From positions 1-64,000 of the forward strand of contig DLHS01000017.1 in NCBI GenBank assembly GCA_002483345.1: DNA of 64,000 bases, in the 5' to 3' direction. A program made the translations under genes and the position numbers. Every line of letters starts with the position of its first letter. Position 1 is the first letter of the stretch. The notes under the pieces were generated by a model. It had not been told where the DNA came from. It saw nothing but the letters and a program-made list of their open reading frames with translations, and did no database searches. Shown piece after piece: positions 61,894 to 64,000 of this stretch. Source of the stretch: Bacteroidetes bacterium UBA7662 (GTDB lineage: Bacteria; Bacteroidota; Bacteroidia; UBA7662).

Positions 61894-62385
61894 ATGAAAA
61901 AGCTACTTCTCCTGGTACTGCTGTTTTACACAGCACAAGCCATCGCCCAATCGGAGGGCGTTCCCGATGTCAGTCTCAAAAATTTAAAGGGTGAAACCGT
62001 CAAAGTCCGTGAGATTACGGGCAATGGTAAAATCACCGTGGTAAGCTTCTGGGCAACCTGGTGCTCTCCCTGTAAAAAAGAACTATCAAACTACGCGGAA
62101 CATTACGAAGACTGGCAGGCGAAATACGATGTCCAGATACTGGCTATCTCCATTGATGACGCCCGGAATACTGCCAAAGTAAAGGCCTACGCAAACGGTG
62201 TTAACTGGCCTTTTGAAATCCTGCTCGATCCCAACGAGGACATGAAACGTTCCATGAACTTTCAGACAGTGCCATTTTCAATGCTGGTAGATCAAAAGGG
62301 CAATGTTGTTTATCGCCACAACAGTTATGTAGAAGGCGATGAATTTGTGATGGAAGAAAAAATTGCTGCGCTCCTGAAAAAATAA
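61894..62385 (+). CDS. TlpA-like periplasmic thioredoxin
   Basis: This protein of 163 residues has a signal peptide (MKKLLLLVLLFYTAQAIAQ) and a thioredoxin domain with the active site FWATWCSPCKKEL and the cis-proline segment TVPFSMLVD. It should reduce or exchange disulfides in the periplasm. ATG 61894 is chosen because the open frame further upstream is antisense to the DUF6029 gene. It diverges from an operon of Omp28 proteins that carry their own CxxC motifs, which suggests a shared redox function. Confidence 0.92.
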   Translation: MKKLLLLVLLFYTAQAIAQSEGVPDVSLKNLKGETVKVREITGNGKITVVSFWATWCSPCKKELSNYAEHYEDWQAKYDVQILAISIDDARNTAKVKAYANGVNWPFEILLDPNEDMKRSMNFQTVPFSMLVDQKGNVVYRHNSYVEGDEFVMEEKIAALLKK

Positions 62386-62386
62386 G

Positions 62387-63223
62387 TCAGTCCCGCCCGG
62401 CAAAATAACGATACAACTCGTGGATGGGTTTGCGGTGTACGCGTCCCTTCACGAGTTTTTTGCTTTCCATCACTTCGGTAAGCACATCTTCAAAATAGAA
62501 GGCCACAGAACCGACAAAATGAACGGGTATTTCATGAATACGGGGGTATCGGGTGATGTGAATGTCCAGAAATTTGTGAAAACCATCCGCTACCACCTGC
62601 TTTACATAAGGCAGGTCGCGGTGTTTGGAATACAACTTGGCGAAGGAGGCGAAATAAACATTCACATTGGGCTTGTTATAAGCATTTTCAAAAATAATCT
62701 CTTTCGAAACCTCATACTCTGTCTCCAAAGCTGTTTTCAGCTCATCCGGTAGTAGTTTGTAAAGATAATCTGACAACAAACGTTTGCCCAGATAACTGCC
62801 ACTGGCCTCATCGCCCAGCAGATAGCCGAGTGCAGGCACCACCTGAAAGAGTTCGCTGCCGTTGTAATAGCATGAATTAGAGCCCGTACCAATGATACAG
62901 CTGATGCCCTCTGTATCGCCATTGGTAGCAATGGCGGCACCCAGTATATCGTGGTCAACCAGCACGGTTGCCCGGGAGAAAAATTCACGGAGTGCTTTGG
63001 CAACAATCTCATTCCTGTCGGGACTCGAGCAGCCTGCCCCGTAAAATTTGATTTCGGTCACCTGTTCCCGCAAAGCAGCCAGTTCAGACTGCTCAAGTTC
63101 CGCTAAAATGAAGGTCCTGTCGTGAAAAAACGGGTTAAAACCTTTGGTGGTAATCAACTGATCCTCTGCAGGACCATATTTCCAGTCGGCCTTGGTCGAC
63201 CCGCTGTCGGCTACTAATAACAT
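62387..63223 (-). CDS. BadF/BadG-type ATPase, N-acetylglucosamine-kinase-like
   Basis: This 278-residue protein belongs to the ASKHA kinase fold. The phosphate-1 motif is LLVADSGSTKADWKYG and the phosphate-2/adenosine part includes ISCIIGTGSNSCYYNG and EASGSYLGKRLL. It most resembles eukaryotic-type N-acetylglucosamine kinases common in Bacteroidota, which phosphorylate amino sugars, but the substrate is not certain. It lies five bases downstream of pfkA, fitting a role in sugar entry to glycolysis. Confidence 0.84.
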   Translation of the reverse strand: MLLVADSGSTKADWKYGPAEDQLITTKGFNPFFHDRTFILAELEQSELAALREQVTEIKFYGAGCSSPDRNEIVAKALREFFSRATVLVDHDILGAAIATNGDTEGISCIIGTGSNSCYYNGSELFQVVPALGYLLGDEASGSYLGKRLLSDYLYKLLPDELKTALETEYEVSKEIIFENAYNKPNVNVYFASFAKLYSKHRDLPYVKQVVADGFHKFLDIHITRYPRIHEIPVHFVGSVAFYFEDVLTEVMESKKLVKGRVHRKPIHELYRYFAGRD

Positions 63224-63228
63224 AAAAA

Positions 63229-64000
63229 TCAGATAGAAATAATGCGTGCAATACGTTCAAGATCGGGATCAAGCTCCGGATTTTGTTTAGTTGCCTGTAC
63301 CAATGGGGTGTAAACTATTTTGTTGTTGATGATGCCGGCCATCATCTTCGACTTACCGTCGAGCAGTCCTTCCACGGCTGCCACGCCCAGTCTGCTGGCC
63401 AGCACCCGGTCGAAACAGCTGGGGCTGCCTCCCCGCTGAATGTGCCCCAGTATGGTCACTTTCATTTCATAGCCGTCGAATTGTTCTTTTACTTTCCTTG
63501 CAACTTCGATGGCCCCCCCTTCTTCATCACCTTCTGCCACCACGACTATGCCGGAAGTTTTTTTCTGCATACGACCTCTTTTGAGGGTTTTGACGAGATT
63601 ATCGATGCTGGTGTGAGATTCCGGAATCAGGATATCCTCACAACCAGCGGCAATACCGGCATTCATGGCGATAAAGCCGGCATCCCGGCCCATTACCTCA
63701 ATGAAGAACAACCTGCTGTGAGCATCGGCTGTATCCCTGATTTTATCTATACACTCCACTACGGTATTGGTGGCTGTATCATAGCCAATGGTGTAGTCTG
63801 TACCATACAAATCATTGTCTATGGTTCCTGGAAGCCCCATAACAGCGATGTCATATTTTTTGGAAAAATAGTAAGCTCCTTTAAATGTACCATCTCCGCC
63901 TATGGTCACCAGGGCCTGAATACCCCGTTCCTTCAGGTTACGGAAGGCCATTTCCATGCCTTCCGGCGTTTTAAACTCTTCACTTCGGGCTGATTTGAGA
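63229..64000 (-). CDS. pfkA: ATP-dependent 6-phosphofructokinase (5' end beyond the window)
   Basis: The frame stays open to the window edge, giving about 257 residues without the N-terminus; roughly 75 are missing, judging from the family length. PfkA phosphorylates fructose 6-phosphate to the 1,6-bisphosphate, the committed glycolytic step. GGDGTFKGA fits an ATP rather than pyrophosphate enzyme, and the catalytic PGTIDND and substrate-binding MGRDAGFIA segments are intact. The frame upstream of the internal ATG at 63957 (RSEEFKTPEG) also matches the family. The kinase gene downstream is probably co-transcribed. Confidence 0.95.
   Translation of the reverse strand, partial: LKSARSEEFKTPEGMEMAFRNLKERGIQALVTIGGDGTFKGAYYFSKKYDIAVMGLPGTIDNDLYGTDYTIGYDTATNTVVECIDKIRDTADAHSRLFFIEVMGRDAGFIAMNAGIAAGCEDILIPESHTSIDNLVKTLKRGRMQKKTSGIVVVAEGDEEGGAIEVARKVKEQFDGYEMKVTILGHIQRGGSPSCFDRVLASRLGVAAVEGLLDGKSKMMAGIINNKIVYTPLVQATKQNPELDPDLERIARIISI

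Overview
The window comes from a member of the phylum Bacteroidota, most likely a Saprospiria/Chitinophagia-like or related lineage. Four kinds of evidence point there. Several proteins end in type IX secretion (T9SS) sorting domains. Many genes follow the Bacteroidota -7 promoter box TAnnTTTG. Families largely confined to the phylum are present (DUF6029, DUF6607, DUF4783, Omp28-related proteins, HmuY, SUI1 next to nadC). The two-component proteins have the phylum's usual architecture (TPR histidine kinase, membrane-bound LytTR). No rRNA, insertion sequence, prophage or CRISPR array was seen. The window is mostly ordinary chromosome with several accessory islands.

Layout. 0.1-4.7 kb: redox and selenium genes (pirin, OsmC, Fe-S/CDGSH protein, mnmH-selD, extradiol dioxygenase). 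4.8-7.6 kb: topoisomerase IV subunit A, whose partner parE lies 47 kb away at 54.4-56.3 kb. 7.6-20.5 kb: a glycan/envelope block with four multi-membrane-spanning GT-C-like proteins, a polysaccharide deacetylase, a methyltransferase, a family 2 glycosyltransferase and a large secreted DUF5060/glycosidase-like protein. 20.6-26.4 kb: pruA, a Qnr-like pentapeptide protein, a cold-shock protein, a GreA-like protein and small envelope proteins, separated by repeat-rich intergenic DNA that includes a nested palindrome.

26.9-33.8 kb is a heme/iron uptake island: a secreted HmuY-T9SS fusion, DUF6607, a DoxX-like protein, a TonB-dependent receptor and a HmuY lipoprotein, faced by an AraC regulator. 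The operon and the regulator carry near-identical 23-bp operator-like sequences upstream of their starts. 33.9-38.4 kb holds an unusual single-chain fusion of an inner-membrane domain to an outer-membrane barrel. It is preceded by helically phased repeats that look like LytTR sites, and a membrane-bound LytTR regulator is encoded nearby. 38.5-42.4 kb is a WYL regulator - GyrI-like - AlkC glycosylase cluster with a perfect 12-bp inverted repeat in its promoter region.

42.4-56.3 kb is mostly housekeeping: orphan TPR histidine kinase, FAD oxidoreductase, surE-lpxB, tRNA-Ala, a sigma-54 response regulator, an M20 dipeptidase, nadC-SUI1, DUF547 and parE. 56.4-61.8 kb is a minus-strand five-gene operon of DUF6029, three Omp28-like lipoproteins (one without its cysteines) and a flavin reductase, transcribed divergently from a TlpA thioredoxin. 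The window ends with an N-acetylglucosamine-kinase-like gene and a truncated 6-phosphofructokinase.

Functions are assigned from recognised motifs and family knowledge; no database search was run. The most interesting candidates are the shared operator of the heme island, the inner/outer-membrane fusion with its LytTR-like repeats, the competing-arm palindrome at 22.3 kb, the palindrome-controlled GyrI/AlkC pair and the Omp28 trio.
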